Part shown: piece after piece, positions 1-5,612 of the stretch
How positions within the stretch are numbered: the first letter of the stretch is position 1
Layout of the letters: each line of letters begins with the position of its first letter
Assembly (NCBI GenBank): GCA_021780935.1
Contig: JAJXXT010000132.1
Coordinates: forward strand, 1-12,605
Length of the DNA: 12,605 nt
Reading direction: 5' to 3'
Source: Pseudomonadota bacterium
Lineage (GTDB): Bacteria; Pseudomonadota; Alphaproteobacteria; Acetobacterales; Acetobacteraceae
Program-made: the position numbers and the translations under genes
Notes under the pieces: generated by a model
What the model was told of the DNA's origin: nothing
Seen by the model: only the letters and a program-made list of their open reading frames with translations
Database searches by the model: none

Positions 1-59
1 CCCTTTATGGCGAGGCGCCGCGCGTGACCGCCGCGGCCCGCCGCCCGGCGCCGGTGTGA
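1..59 (+). CDS. tsaB: C-terminal end of probable TsaB (partial)
   Basis: Only the last 18 codons and the TGA at 57-59 lie in the window; the frame opens at position 3 and reads LYGEAPRVT followed by an Ala/Arg/Pro tail. TsaB is the partner subunit of the TsaD complex that makes threonylcarbamoyladenosine (t6A) in tRNAs. A PLYGRAPxV-like ending is typical of TsaB, and TsaB commonly sits directly before rimI, as here. The stop overlaps the rimI GTG by 4 bp (GTGA), so the two are probably translationally coupled. The call rests on about 18 residues plus gene order. Confidence 0.6.
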   Translation, partial: LYGEAPRVTAAARRPAPV

Positions 60-487
60 CCGCAGGCCCGGTCCGCGCGAGCGGCGCGCACGCGCCGGCG
101 ATGGCCGCGATTCACGCCGCGAGTTTTCCGCCGCGTGAGCGCTGGGGCGCCGACGCGATGCGCCTGCAGCTCGATCTGCCTGGCGCGTTCGGGCTGATCG
201 ACGCGCGTGGCGGTTTCCTGCTGGCGCGGGTCGCCGCGGACGAGGCGGAAATCCTCACCATTGCCGTCGAGCCCGCAGCGCGGCGCGCCGGCCTCGGCGC
301 CATCCTGCTCGCCGCCGCGCTGGTCGAGGCGCGCGCCCGTGGCGCGGTGGCGATGTTCCTCGAAGTCGCCGCGGCCAACACGGCCGCGCGCGCGCTCTAT
401 GCCGGCGCGGGATTTCGCGAGGTCGGAACGCGGCCGAACTATTATCCCGGTGGCGCCTCGGCGCTGGTGCTGCGGACAGAACTCTGA
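56..487 (+). CDS. rimI: Ribosomal protein S18-alanine N-acetyltransferase RimI
   Basis: A 143-residue GNAT-fold enzyme expected to acetylate the N-terminal alanine of ribosomal protein S18 in the cytoplasm, using acetyl-CoA. The N-terminus reads AMAAIHAASFPP, a typical RimI opening. The acetyl-CoA pyrophosphate-binding loop is RRAGLG at residues 76-81. LEV with E103, N108 and Y115 match the glutamate (general base) and tyrosine (general acid) described for enteric RimI. The GTG start at 56 is chosen because it overlaps the upstream stop and keeps the first beta strand; an in-frame ATG at 101 would cut it off. The gene is probably co-transcribed with tsaB. Other protein-N-acetyltransferase substrates are possible, since GNAT specificity cannot be read from sequence. 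Confidence 0.85.
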   Translation: MTAGPVRASGAHAPAMAAIHAASFPPRERWGADAMRLQLDLPGAFGLIDARGGFLLARVAADEAEILTIAVEPAARRAGLGAILLAAALVEARARGAVAMFLEVAAANTAARALYAGAGFREVGTRPNYYPGGASALVLRTEL

Positions 488-493
488 AGCATT

Positions 494-523
494 ATCCGAC
501 CGGATCGGCTCATCTGGTCGGAT
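494..523. repeat. 30-nt palindromic (REP-like) element, copy 1
   Basis: Seven bases after the rimI stop, arms ATCCGACCGGAT (494-505) and ATCTGGTCGGAT (512-523) pair into a 12-bp stem with one G-T wobble. A second 30-nt element of the same shape lies at 12210-12239 in the same orientation (shared TCATC in the same place). One sequence difference is a compensatory A-T to G-C exchange, which suggests the structure is maintained. It may also serve as a 3' end structure for the tsaB-rimI transcript, although no T-run follows. Confidence 0.6.
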
Positions 524-529
524 CGCCGG

Positions 530-553
530 CTCCGGAAAACGTCGAATCCGGAG
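530..553. repeat. Inverted repeat in the rimI / tusA-like gap
   Basis: Arms CTCCGGA (530-536) and TCCGGAG (547-553) enclose 10 bases. It lies between two convergent genes, next to the 494-523 palindrome. It could be part of a bidirectional termination region. The rest of the 488-633 gap shows no coding signal. Confidence 0.4.
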
Positions 554-633
554 TCATTGATCTCGGATCTGCTCCGGGGGGCCAAACGAGTGCCGCGGTT
601 GCTGGCAGCGTCGCGGTCGCCGTCCGCCTCGGT

Positions 634-906
634 TCAGAGCCCGCCCTTGCGCAGCAGGATCCGCCCGGTTCCGTCCGCCGCGCGGCTTTCTTCGAGCACG
701 CGATGCCCCTGAGCGCGCGCCGTCGCGGGAATATTGGCCAGCGGTTCGGCGCCTTTCGCCAGCACCAGCAGGGTCGCGCCGGCCGGCAGGCGATCGAGCG
801 CGAGGCGCGTGCGGACGAAGGTCATCGGGCAGACCTCCGCGGTGACATCCAGCACGACATCGGGCATTGTTACCGAAGCGTTCAAATCAGCATTTCCCTT
901 CTTCAT
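634..906 (-). CDS. TusA-family sulfur-carrier protein
   Basis: A predicted 90-residue cytoplasmic protein of the TusA/SirA fold. VVLDVTAEVCPMTFVRTRLALDRLP carries the family cysteine (C26 from this start) on the first helix, and the end ILLRKGG resembles that of E. coli TusA. TusA proteins carry persulfide sulfur on this cysteine for tRNA thiolation, molybdenum cofactor synthesis or other sulfur transfer. The usual CPxP is CPMT here, a variant found in stand-alone TusA-like proteins, so the sulfur acceptor is unknown. The start is uncertain: ATG 906 is preferred because a predicted divergent promoter near 960-990 would give a leader of about 50 nt. ATG 867 would give a 77-residue protein, and ATG 954 would be nearly leaderless. 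It converges with rimI and diverges from mucR. Confidence 0.75.
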   Translation of the reverse strand: MKKGNADLNASVTMPDVVLDVTAEVCPMTFVRTRLALDRLPAGATLLVLAKGAEPLANIPATARAQGHRVLEESRAADGTGRILLRKGGL

Positions 907-924
907 GCCAACCCGCCGGTTGGC
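907..924. repeat. Perfect hairpin just upstream of the tusA-like start
   Basis: GCCAACC (907-913), loop CGCC, GGTTGGC (918-924). On the minus strand this hairpin lies immediately 5' of the preferred tusA-like ATG, so in the mRNA it would cover the ribosome-binding region. It could also be a DNA operator. No function is assigned. Confidence 0.4.
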
Positions 925-948
925 GGCACCATTGTTTCCATGAAGACG

Positions 949-989
949 TTGCAAGGATACGATAATAGGTATTATAGGGCCGCGATCAA
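949..989. promoter_or_regulatory. Divergent promoter pair centred on an AT-rich palindrome
   Basis: The perfect palindrome ATAATA-GG-TATTAT (962-975) stands out as AT-rich in a very GC-rich region. Read rightward, TATTAT (970-975) is a -10 box with TTGCAA (949-954) 15 bp upstream, giving transcription of mucR from about 982. Read leftward, the mirrored TATTAT (967-962) is a -10 box with TTGATC (989-984) 16 bp away, giving transcription of the tusA-like gene. The two -10 boxes are the two arms of the same palindrome. MucR proteins bind AT-rich DNA and often repress their own gene, so this is also a plausible autoregulatory site. Predicted by eye only. Confidence 0.5.
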
Positions 990-998
990 ATGCCTGAA

Positions 999-1006
999 AA
1001 GGAAAA
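999..1006 (+). promoter_or_regulatory. Ribosome-binding site deciding the mucR start
   Basis: AAGGAAAA ends 4 bases before the GTG at 1011, with its GGA core 8-10 bases upstream of it. It lies inside the coding region of the longer alternative that begins at ATG 990, and so favours the shorter protein. Confidence 0.55.
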
Positions 1007-1010
1007 GCAC

Positions 1011-1439
1011 GTGGCCGACTCCAATGCCAACCCCGATGTTCTGGGGCTTACTGCGCAGATCGTCTCCGCTCATGTCGCGCACAACAACATCACCGCGGAA
1101 GCGCTGCCGGGCCTGATCCAGGAGGTCTACCGCACACTCTCCACCGTCGGTGCCGTCACCGCCCAGCCGCCGAAGCCGGAACCCGCAGTTTCGCCGAAAA
1201 AGTCGGTCTTCCCGGACTATATCGTCTGCCTTGAGGACGGAAAGAAGCTGAAGATGCTCAAGCGTCACCTCAAGACATCCTACAACCTGACGCCGGAGCA
1301 GTATCGCGAGCGCTGGGGGCTCGACGCGTCCTACCCGATGGTGGCGCCCAACTACGCCAAGCATCGCTCGACGCTGGCCAAGCGCATCGGGCTCGGCACC
1401 AAGCCGCGCCAGGCGCCGGCCGGCCGCCGGCGGGGCTGA
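1011..1439 (+). CDS. mucR: MucR/Ros family transcriptional regulator
   Basis: A 142-residue DNA-binding protein of the alphaproteobacterial Ros/MucR family, which controls exopolysaccharide, motility and cell-cycle genes by binding AT-rich DNA. An N-terminal oligomerisation region (LTAQIVSAHVAHNN, residues 13-26) leads by a Pro-rich linker to the zinc-finger-like domain from C73. The ligand pattern of Ros (C-x2-C-x9-H-x4-H) appears as C73, D76, H86 and Y91, so two of four ligands are replaced. The C-terminus has YPMVAPNYAKHRSTLAKRIGLG, typical of the family. The GTG at 1011 is chosen over the in-frame ATG at 990 because it has an AAGGAAAA ribosome-binding site at 999-1006, gives the family-typical ADSN start, and lies downstream of the predicted transcription start. 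The natural stop is followed by strong hairpins. Confidence 0.88.
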   Translation: MADSNANPDVLGLTAQIVSAHVAHNNITAEALPGLIQEVYRTLSTVGAVTAQPPKPEPAVSPKKSVFPDYIVCLEDGKKLKMLKRHLKTSYNLTPEQYRERWGLDASYPMVAPNYAKHRSTLAKRIGLGTKPRQAPAGRRRG

Positions 1440-1442
1440 GCT

Positions 1443-1485
1443 CCGGCCGCGCTCGAGCGGCCGGGCGGCCTGTCCGCCCGGCCGC
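1443..1485 (+). terminator. Overlapping GC-rich hairpins after mucR
   Basis: Two mutually exclusive stem-loops start 4 bases after the mucR stop. The first has arms CCGGCCGC (1443-1450) and GCGGCCGG (1457-1464). The second is a perfect 12-bp stem, GCGGCCGGGCGG (1457-1468) with CCGCCCGGCCGC (1474-1485), around a 5-base loop. They share 1457-1464. The position suits mucR termination, but there is no T-run, so Rho dependence or another role is possible. Confidence 0.5.
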
Positions 1486-1522
1486 GGGGCGGCGCGCGAG
1501 TCCGCAAGCGCCGGCTCTGGAT

Positions 1523-1552
1523 TTGCAGAGGGAGCCGCCGGCCCTGTAATCT
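1523..1552 (+). promoter_or_regulatory. Candidate promoter of the fur-olsB-dehydrogenase-lnt run
   Basis: TTGCAG (1523-1528), an 18-bp spacer and TAATCT (1547-1552) resemble a sigma-70 type promoter, which would start transcription about 10 bases before the fur ATG. The -35 lies inside an inverted repeat (CGGCTC at 1512-1517 with GAGCCG at 1532-1537; also CTCTG at 1515-1519 with CAGAG at 1526-1530) that could be an operator. It does not match a classical Fur box. Predicted by eye. Confidence 0.4.
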
Positions 1553-1570
1553 GGCCGCGTGGACGCCCCC

Positions 1571-2122
1571 ATGGAAAGCCGCATCGAGCGCCTGTGCGTC
1601 GAGAAGGGCCTCAAGATGACCGGCCAGCGCCGAACCATCGCGCGGGTCCTGTCCGAGGCCACGGACCATCCCGACGTGGAGGAGCTCTACCGCCGCGCGG
1701 CGGCGCTCGACGCGCGCATCTCGATCGCGACCGTCTACCGTGCCGTGCGGCTGCTGGAGGAGAAGGGCATCCTCGAGCGCCGCGATTTCGGCGGCGGCCG
1801 CGCCCGCTACGAGCCGACCGAACACGGAAGGCATGACCACCTGATCGATATCGACACCGGCCGCGTCGTGGAGTTCGCCGACGACGCCCATGTGGCGGCG
1901 CTGCGGGCGATTGCGCGCGAGCTGGGTTTCGAGCTCGTCTCGCACCGGCTCGAGCTGTTCGGCCGCCGCCGGCGCCCCACCGCGGAGCGGCATCCGGCGG
2001 CCACCGCGGAGCGACACCCGGCGGCCACCGCGGAACGGCACTCACCGACCAACGCGGAGCGGCATCGGGCGAGCGACACAGTGCAGGCGGCGGCGCCAGC
2101 CCCGCGGGGGACGCCGCGATGA
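1571..2122 (+). CDS. fur: Fur family metal-responsive transcriptional regulator
   Basis: A 183-residue Fur-family repressor. The winged helix occupies about residues 10-80 (GLKMTGQRRTIARVL, SIATVYRAVRLLEEKGI) and the dimerisation/metal domain about 81-130. Numbered from ATG 1571 it aligns with E. coli Fur without gaps through the metal region: H33, E81, H88 and H90, the sensing site, are all present, as are D89 and H125 of the second site. H87 is replaced by R87, E108 by V108, and the CxxC-type cysteines are absent, as is usual in alphaproteobacteria. Members of this group may respond to iron or manganese (Mur), which sequence alone does not settle. After about residue 130 an unusual tail carries four 8-residue repeats with TAERHPAA-like units. 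GTG 1559 is an alternative start. The stop overlaps the olsB ATG (ATGA). Confidence 0.9.
   Translation: MESRIERLCVEKGLKMTGQRRTIARVLSEATDHPDVEELYRRAAALDARISIATVYRAVRLLEEKGILERRDFGGGRARYEPTEHGRHDHLIDIDTGRVVEFADDAHVAALRAIARELGFELVSHRLELFGRRRRPTAERHPAATAERHPAATAERHSPTNAERHRASDTVQAAAPAPRGTPR
1977..2072 (+). repeat. 24-bp tandem repeat in the fur 3' end, four units
   Basis: Units at 1977-2000, 2001-2024, 2025-2048 and 2049-2072 share the core CCACCGCGGAGCGGCA with a few substitutions. The period is a multiple of three, so the array adds eight residues per unit (roughly T-A-E-R-H-P-A-A) to the Fur tail without shifting frame. Each unit carries a histidine. Copy-number variation between strains would be expected. 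Confidence 0.9.
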
Positions 2123-2967
2123 CGCATGCGGCCGGCAAGGCCACCGGCATCGCCGATGCCTCCATCGCCAGCCCCGGCTTCGCCGAGCTGATGGCCGGAT
2201 CGCTGGGCGTGCGCCTGGCCACCAGTGCCGCCGAGATCGATGCGGTGCAGGCGCTGCGCTGGCACGTCTTCTATGAGGAGATGGGTGCGATCCCGGACGC
2301 CGCGACGGCGGCAAGCCAGCGCGACCGCGACGCCTTCGATGCCGTCGCCGACCATCTCCTGGTGCTCGACCACGAGCGCGGCGAAGGGGCGGAGGCGGTC
2401 GTCGGCTGCTACCGCCTGATCCGCGCCCCCGCCGCCGCACGCATCGGCCGCTTCTACTCCGCCGACGAATACGACCTCTCGCGCGTGCTCGCGTTCGCCG
2501 GCGAAGTCCTGGAGCTCGGGCGCTCCTGCGTGCACGCCGACTACCGCAATCGCTCGGTGATGCAGCTGTTGTGGCGCGGCATCGCCGCCTATGTGTTCCT
2601 GCACGAGATCGGGCTGATGTTCGGCTGCGCCAGCCTGCCGGGAACCAACCCCGACGCGGTGGCGCCGGAACTGACATATCTTTATCGCAACCATCTTGCT
2701 CCCGAAGCGATCCGGCCGGTGGCGCTGGCGCACCGGCGCGTGGCGATGGAGCGGATGGGCGACCGGCCGCTCGACGCCCGCGCCGCACTCGCCGCCCTGC
2801 CGCCGCTCATCAAGGGTTATCTGCGGCTCGGCGGCTTCGTCGGCGAGGGGGCGGTGATCGATCGCGCCTTCAACACCGTCGATGTCGCGGTGGTGGTCAA
2901 GACCGACCTCGTCAGCGACCGCTATTTTCGTCACTACGAGCGCAGTGTCCGCGAAGGTGCCGACTGA
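2119..2967 (+). CDS. olsB: OlsB-type L-ornithine N-alpha-acyltransferase
   Basis: A 282-residue protein of the GNAT-like OlsB family. OlsB transfers a 3-hydroxyacyl group from acyl carrier protein to the alpha-amino group of ornithine, making lyso-ornithine lipid, the first step towards the phosphorus-free ornithine lipids of the envelope. Family features seen are LRWHVFYEEMG near residue 48, a conserved core GRSCVHADYRNRSVMQLLW at about 133-151, the GCASLPGT segment, and DRYFRHYERS near the C-terminus. The length fits the family. The ATG overlaps the fur stop (ATGA), and the dehydrogenase GTG follows its stop by 1 bp, so it is in one translational unit with both. No OlsA (the O-acyltransferase for the second step) is in the window. 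Related acyltransferases of this fold cannot be excluded. Confidence 0.82.
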   Translation: MTHAAGKATGIADASIASPGFAELMAGSLGVRLATSAAEIDAVQALRWHVFYEEMGAIPDAATAASQRDRDAFDAVADHLLVLDHERGEGAEAVVGCYRLIRAPAAARIGRFYSADEYDLSRVLAFAGEVLELGRSCVHADYRNRSVMQLLWRGIAAYVFLHEIGLMFGCASLPGTNPDAVAPELTYLYRNHLAPEAIRPVALAHRRVAMERMGDRPLDARAALAALPPLIKGYLRLGGFVGEGAVIDRAFNTVDVAVVVKTDLVSDRYFRHYERSVREGAD

Positions 2968-2968
2968 C

Positions 2969-3943
2969 GTGACGGCCGGCACGACGCGTTTCCGTTTCGA
3001 TGTGATCATGACGGCGCCACGCCTTGCGGCCCCTGCCGTCGCCGTGCTCGAGGCCGCCGGCTGCCGCATCCACTACATGCCGCCCTACCCCTCCGCCGCG
3101 ATGGTTGCCGCCCTGGCACGCGAGGTCGCGGCGCACGCGATCCTCAGCCGCCAGGGCCCGGTCGACGCCGCGGCGATGGATGCCTCGCCCAACCTGCGCA
3201 TCGTCGCGCGCCACGGCGTCGGCGTGGACGATGTCGACATCGCCGCAGCCAAGGCGCGCGGCATCATGGTCACCCGCGCGCCGGGCTCGAACACCACCGC
3301 CGTCGCCGAGCACACGCTGGCGCTGATCCTCGCGCTGGCCAAGGATCTGCGCCCGCTCGGCGCGACCATCGCCGCCGGCGGCTGGCGCGGCGCGGCGGGA
3401 CAGGTGCGCGACATCGCCGGGCTGCGCCTGGGCCTGCTTGGCTTCGGCGCGATCGGCCGTGCCGTCGCGCGGCTGGCGCTGGCCTTCGGCATGGAGGTCA
3501 CCGCCTGCGACCCCCGCGCCGCGCCGATGCAGGGCGTGTGCCTCGTCGCCACCCCGGCCGGGCTCTGGCCGGTCGCGGACGTTCTCTCGCTGCACTGCCC
3601 CTACCTGCCCGCGACCCGCCATGTCGTCGACGCGGCCGCGCTCGCCGCCCTGCCGCCGGGCGCCTGCGTGATCAACACCGCGCGCGGCGGCCTGATCGAC
3701 GAGCCGGCGCTCGCGGCAGCGCTGGACCAGGGCCAGCTCGCCGGCGCGGCGCTCGACGTCTTCGAGACCGAGCCGCCAGGCGCGGACGATCCGTTGCGTA
3801 ACCATCCACGTGTCGTCGTCACCCCGCATGTCGCCGGCGTCACGCCGCACTCGCTCGACGCGATGGGCACCATGGCCGCGGAGTGCATCGCCGCCCACCT
3901 CTCGGGCGCGGCGGTCCCGCCCGAGCGCATCGTCTCGCCATGA
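2969..3943 (+). CDS. D-isomer-specific 2-hydroxyacid dehydrogenase
   Basis: A 324-residue NAD(P)-dependent oxidoreductase expected to interconvert a 2-oxoacid and a D-2-hydroxyacid. The substrate domain includes RHGVGVDDVDIAAAKARGI. The Rossmann motif is GFGAIG (158-163), with D/P-rich sequence after the second strand. The catalytic triad is R239 (NTARGG), E268 (DVFETEP) and H287 (TPHVAG). It resembles the short, ACT-less phosphoglycerate-dehydrogenase-like group; the substrate is not predictable from the sequence. GTG 2969 is chosen because it lies 1 bp after the olsB stop with GAAGG about 11 bases upstream; ATG 3008 would remove the first residues. The 3' end overlaps the lnt ATG by 4 bp. 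Its place between two envelope-lipid genes may be incidental. Confidence 0.85.
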   Translation: MTAGTTRFRFDVIMTAPRLAAPAVAVLEAAGCRIHYMPPYPSAAMVAALAREVAAHAILSRQGPVDAAAMDASPNLRIVARHGVGVDDVDIAAAKARGIMVTRAPGSNTTAVAEHTLALILALAKDLRPLGATIAAGGWRGAAGQVRDIAGLRLGLLGFGAIGRAVARLALAFGMEVTACDPRAAPMQGVCLVATPAGLWPVADVLSLHCPYLPATRHVVDAAALAALPPGACVINTARGGLIDEPALAAALDQGQLAGAALDVFETEPPGADDPLRNHPRVVVTPHVAGVTPHSLDAMGTMAAECIAAHLSGAAVPPERIVSP

Positions 3944-5439
3944 ACCTGCCGGCCGCTCTCGGCCGCCGGCCGTTGCTGGCCGCGGCGCTGCTCGGCCTTG
4001 CTTCGGCGCTGGCACTGCCGCCGCTCTTCCTGGTCCCGGTGCTGGGCCTGACCGTGCCGGGCCTGCTGGCACTCCTCGCCGCCGCCCGCACCTGGCGGCG
4101 CGCCGCCGCGATCGGCTTCTGGTTCGGTTTCGCCCATCACCTCGCCGGACTCTACTGGATCACCGAGGCGATCCTGGTGCGCGCCCGGGAATTCTGGTGG
4201 CTGGTGCCGTTCGCCGCACCGGGCGTCGCGCTGCTGCTCGCCCCGTTCATCGCGGTGAGCGCCCTCGCCGCCTGGTTCGCGCCGCCGGGCTGGCGCCGGG
4301 TGCTGGTGCTGGCCGGCGCCTGGACGCTCGCCGACCTGGCGCGGCAGTTCGTCGGCACCGGGTTTCCCTGGAATCCCTGGGGCAGCGTCTGGGCCGCCCC
4401 GACGGCCTGGGGGGCGGTGATGCAGCAGCCGGCGGCCTGGATCGGCACCCCCGGCCTCACCTTCGCGACCGTGCTGGTCGCGGCCCTGCCCGCGCTGGGC
4501 CGGCGCGGCATCGCCGCCTCGCTCGCCATTCTCGCGGTCTGGGCCGGGCTCGGTGCCTGGCGCCTGCATACCCCGCAGCCGAAGCCGGCGGGCCTGACCG
4601 TGGCGCTGATCCAGGGCGACATCGCGGAAGGGCAGAAGCTCGACGCCGCCTTCGCCGCCTCCATCTTCACGACCTACCTCGACCTCACCCGCCAGGCCGC
4701 GCTCGCGATCCACGGGCCGGGCCTCATCATCTGGCCGGAAGCGGCGAGCCCCTACCTGCTCGGCCGCGACGCCACCGCCCGCGCCGACATCGTGCGCGCC
4801 GCCGAAGCCCTGCCGGTGTTCGCCGGCAGCATCCGCTTCGGCGCCGACGGCCGGCCGCGCAACACGCTCTACGCGATCATGGGCCCCGGCCCGCCGGCGG
4901 CACGCTACGACAAGCGCCACCTGGTGCCGTTCGGCGAGTACGAGCCCTCCTGGCTGCCGCTGAAGCTCCTGCCCGGGGGCGGCTTCGAGGCCGGGCACCG
5001 TCTTGAGACCTGGTCGCTGCCCGGCCTGCCTCCGGTCGGTCCGCTGATCTGCTACGAGGCGATCTTTCCCGCCCAGGTGGTGGACGAAGCGGTCCGGCCG
5101 CGCTGGATGGTCAACGTCACCAACGATGCCTGGTTCGGCAACTCGACCGGCCCGCGCCAGCACCTCGCCGCCGCGCGGATGCGTGCGGTGGAGGAAGGCC
5201 TGCCCCTGGTGCGTGCGGCAAACAGCGGCATTTCCGCGGTCTTCGACGCGTTCGGCCGGGAGACGGCGCGGCTTGGGCTGGAACGGCGCGGGGTGTTGCT
5301 GGCCGCGCTGCCCGGGCCGCTGCCGCCGACCCTCTTCGCCCGCTTCGGGCTCGCCATTCCCTTCTGGCTTGCGGTGCTGGCTCTGGTTGCGGCCGGGTCA
5401 GGTCTATCGCTCTTTTTTAGACGTATCACGAAGTTTTAG
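3940..5439 (+). CDS. lnt: Apolipoprotein N-acyltransferase Lnt
   Basis: A 499-residue inner-membrane enzyme that N-acylates the N-terminal cysteine of lipoproteins, the last step of lipoprotein maturation. About 200 N-terminal residues form several hydrophobic membrane segments, with the conserved GFPWNPWG in that part. The periplasmic nitrilase-like domain starts near residue 220 (LTVALIQGD). The catalytic triad is E267 (IWPEAAS), K325 (YDKRHLVPFGE) and C371 (ICYEAIF), and NVTNDAWFGNSTGP follows. A last membrane segment lies near 470-490. The length is normal. The ATG overlaps the dehydrogenase stop (ATGA), so it is probably translated with the fur-olsB-dehydrogenase run. In many alphaproteobacteria lnt is followed by an XRE regulator, as it is here. 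Confidence 0.95.
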   Translation: MNLPAALGRRPLLAAALLGLASALALPPLFLVPVLGLTVPGLLALLAAARTWRRAAAIGFWFGFAHHLAGLYWITEAILVRAREFWWLVPFAAPGVALLLAPFIAVSALAAWFAPPGWRRVLVLAGAWTLADLARQFVGTGFPWNPWGSVWAAPTAWGAVMQQPAAWIGTPGLTFATVLVAALPALGRRGIAASLAILAVWAGLGAWRLHTPQPKPAGLTVALIQGDIAEGQKLDAAFAASIFTTYLDLTRQAALAIHGPGLIIWPEAASPYLLGRDATARADIVRAAEALPVFAGSIRFGADGRPRNTLYAIMGPGPPAARYDKRHLVPFGEYEPSWLPLKLLPGGGFEAGHRLETWSLPGLPPVGPLICYEAIFPAQVVDEAVRPRWMVNVTNDAWFGNSTGPRQHLAAARMRAVEEGLPLVRAANSGISAVFDAFGRETARLGLERRGVLLAALPGPLPPTLFARFGLAIPFWLAVLALVAAGSGLSLFFRRITKF

Positions 5440-5446
5440 GATTTGA

Positions 5447-5475
5447 TTGACGCGTTCCGGTTGTGGCGCTAACCT
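5447..5475 (+). promoter_or_regulatory. Candidate promoter for the XRE regulator
   Basis: TTGACG (5447-5452), a 17-bp spacer and TAACCT (5470-5475) resemble a sigma-70 promoter. It begins 7 bases after the lnt stop and would give an untranslated leader of about 130 nt before the ATG at 5613. The leader shows no coding signal and no riboswitch fold that I recognise. Confidence 0.45.
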
Positions 5476-5602
5476 TTTTATCAACCATTTCGCTATCGCC
5501 ATCGGCCTGCACGCGTCCCGAACAGCGGCCAGGGTGCCGGAAGCGCGATGGCGCGGTGGCAGCGGCACACGGGACGAAACGTGACCGCCTGGCGTGAGAC
5601 AC

Positions 5603-5608
5603 AGGAGG
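5603..5608 (+). promoter_or_regulatory. Strong ribosome-binding site of the XRE regulator
   Basis: AGGAGG, 4 bases before the ATG at 5613, is the best Shine-Dalgarno match in the window. It settles the start against the in-frame ATG at 5622. Confidence 0.7.
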
Positions 5609-5612
5609 CTCG

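Noticed and set aside
990..1010. ATG 990 as the mucR start
   Set aside because: It lies within a few bases of the predicted transcription start and has no well-placed ribosome-binding site, and the extra residues are not family-typical. GTG 1011 has AAGGAAAA upstream.
3601..5163. 520-codon open frame antisense to the dehydrogenase and lnt
   Set aside because: Low-complexity Gly/Arg/Ala/Gln-rich product with no domain, and the opposite strand encodes Lnt with its complete catalytic triad.
5470..5486. CtrA-type binding site (TAACC and CAACC half-sites)
   Set aside because: The half-sites lack TTAA and are 12 bp apart instead of the expected 11, so the match is weak.
5440..5612. SAM riboswitch ahead of the XRE gene
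   Set aside because: It was considered because metK often follows this gene, but no SAM-I or SAM-II like conserved core is visible and metK is absent.
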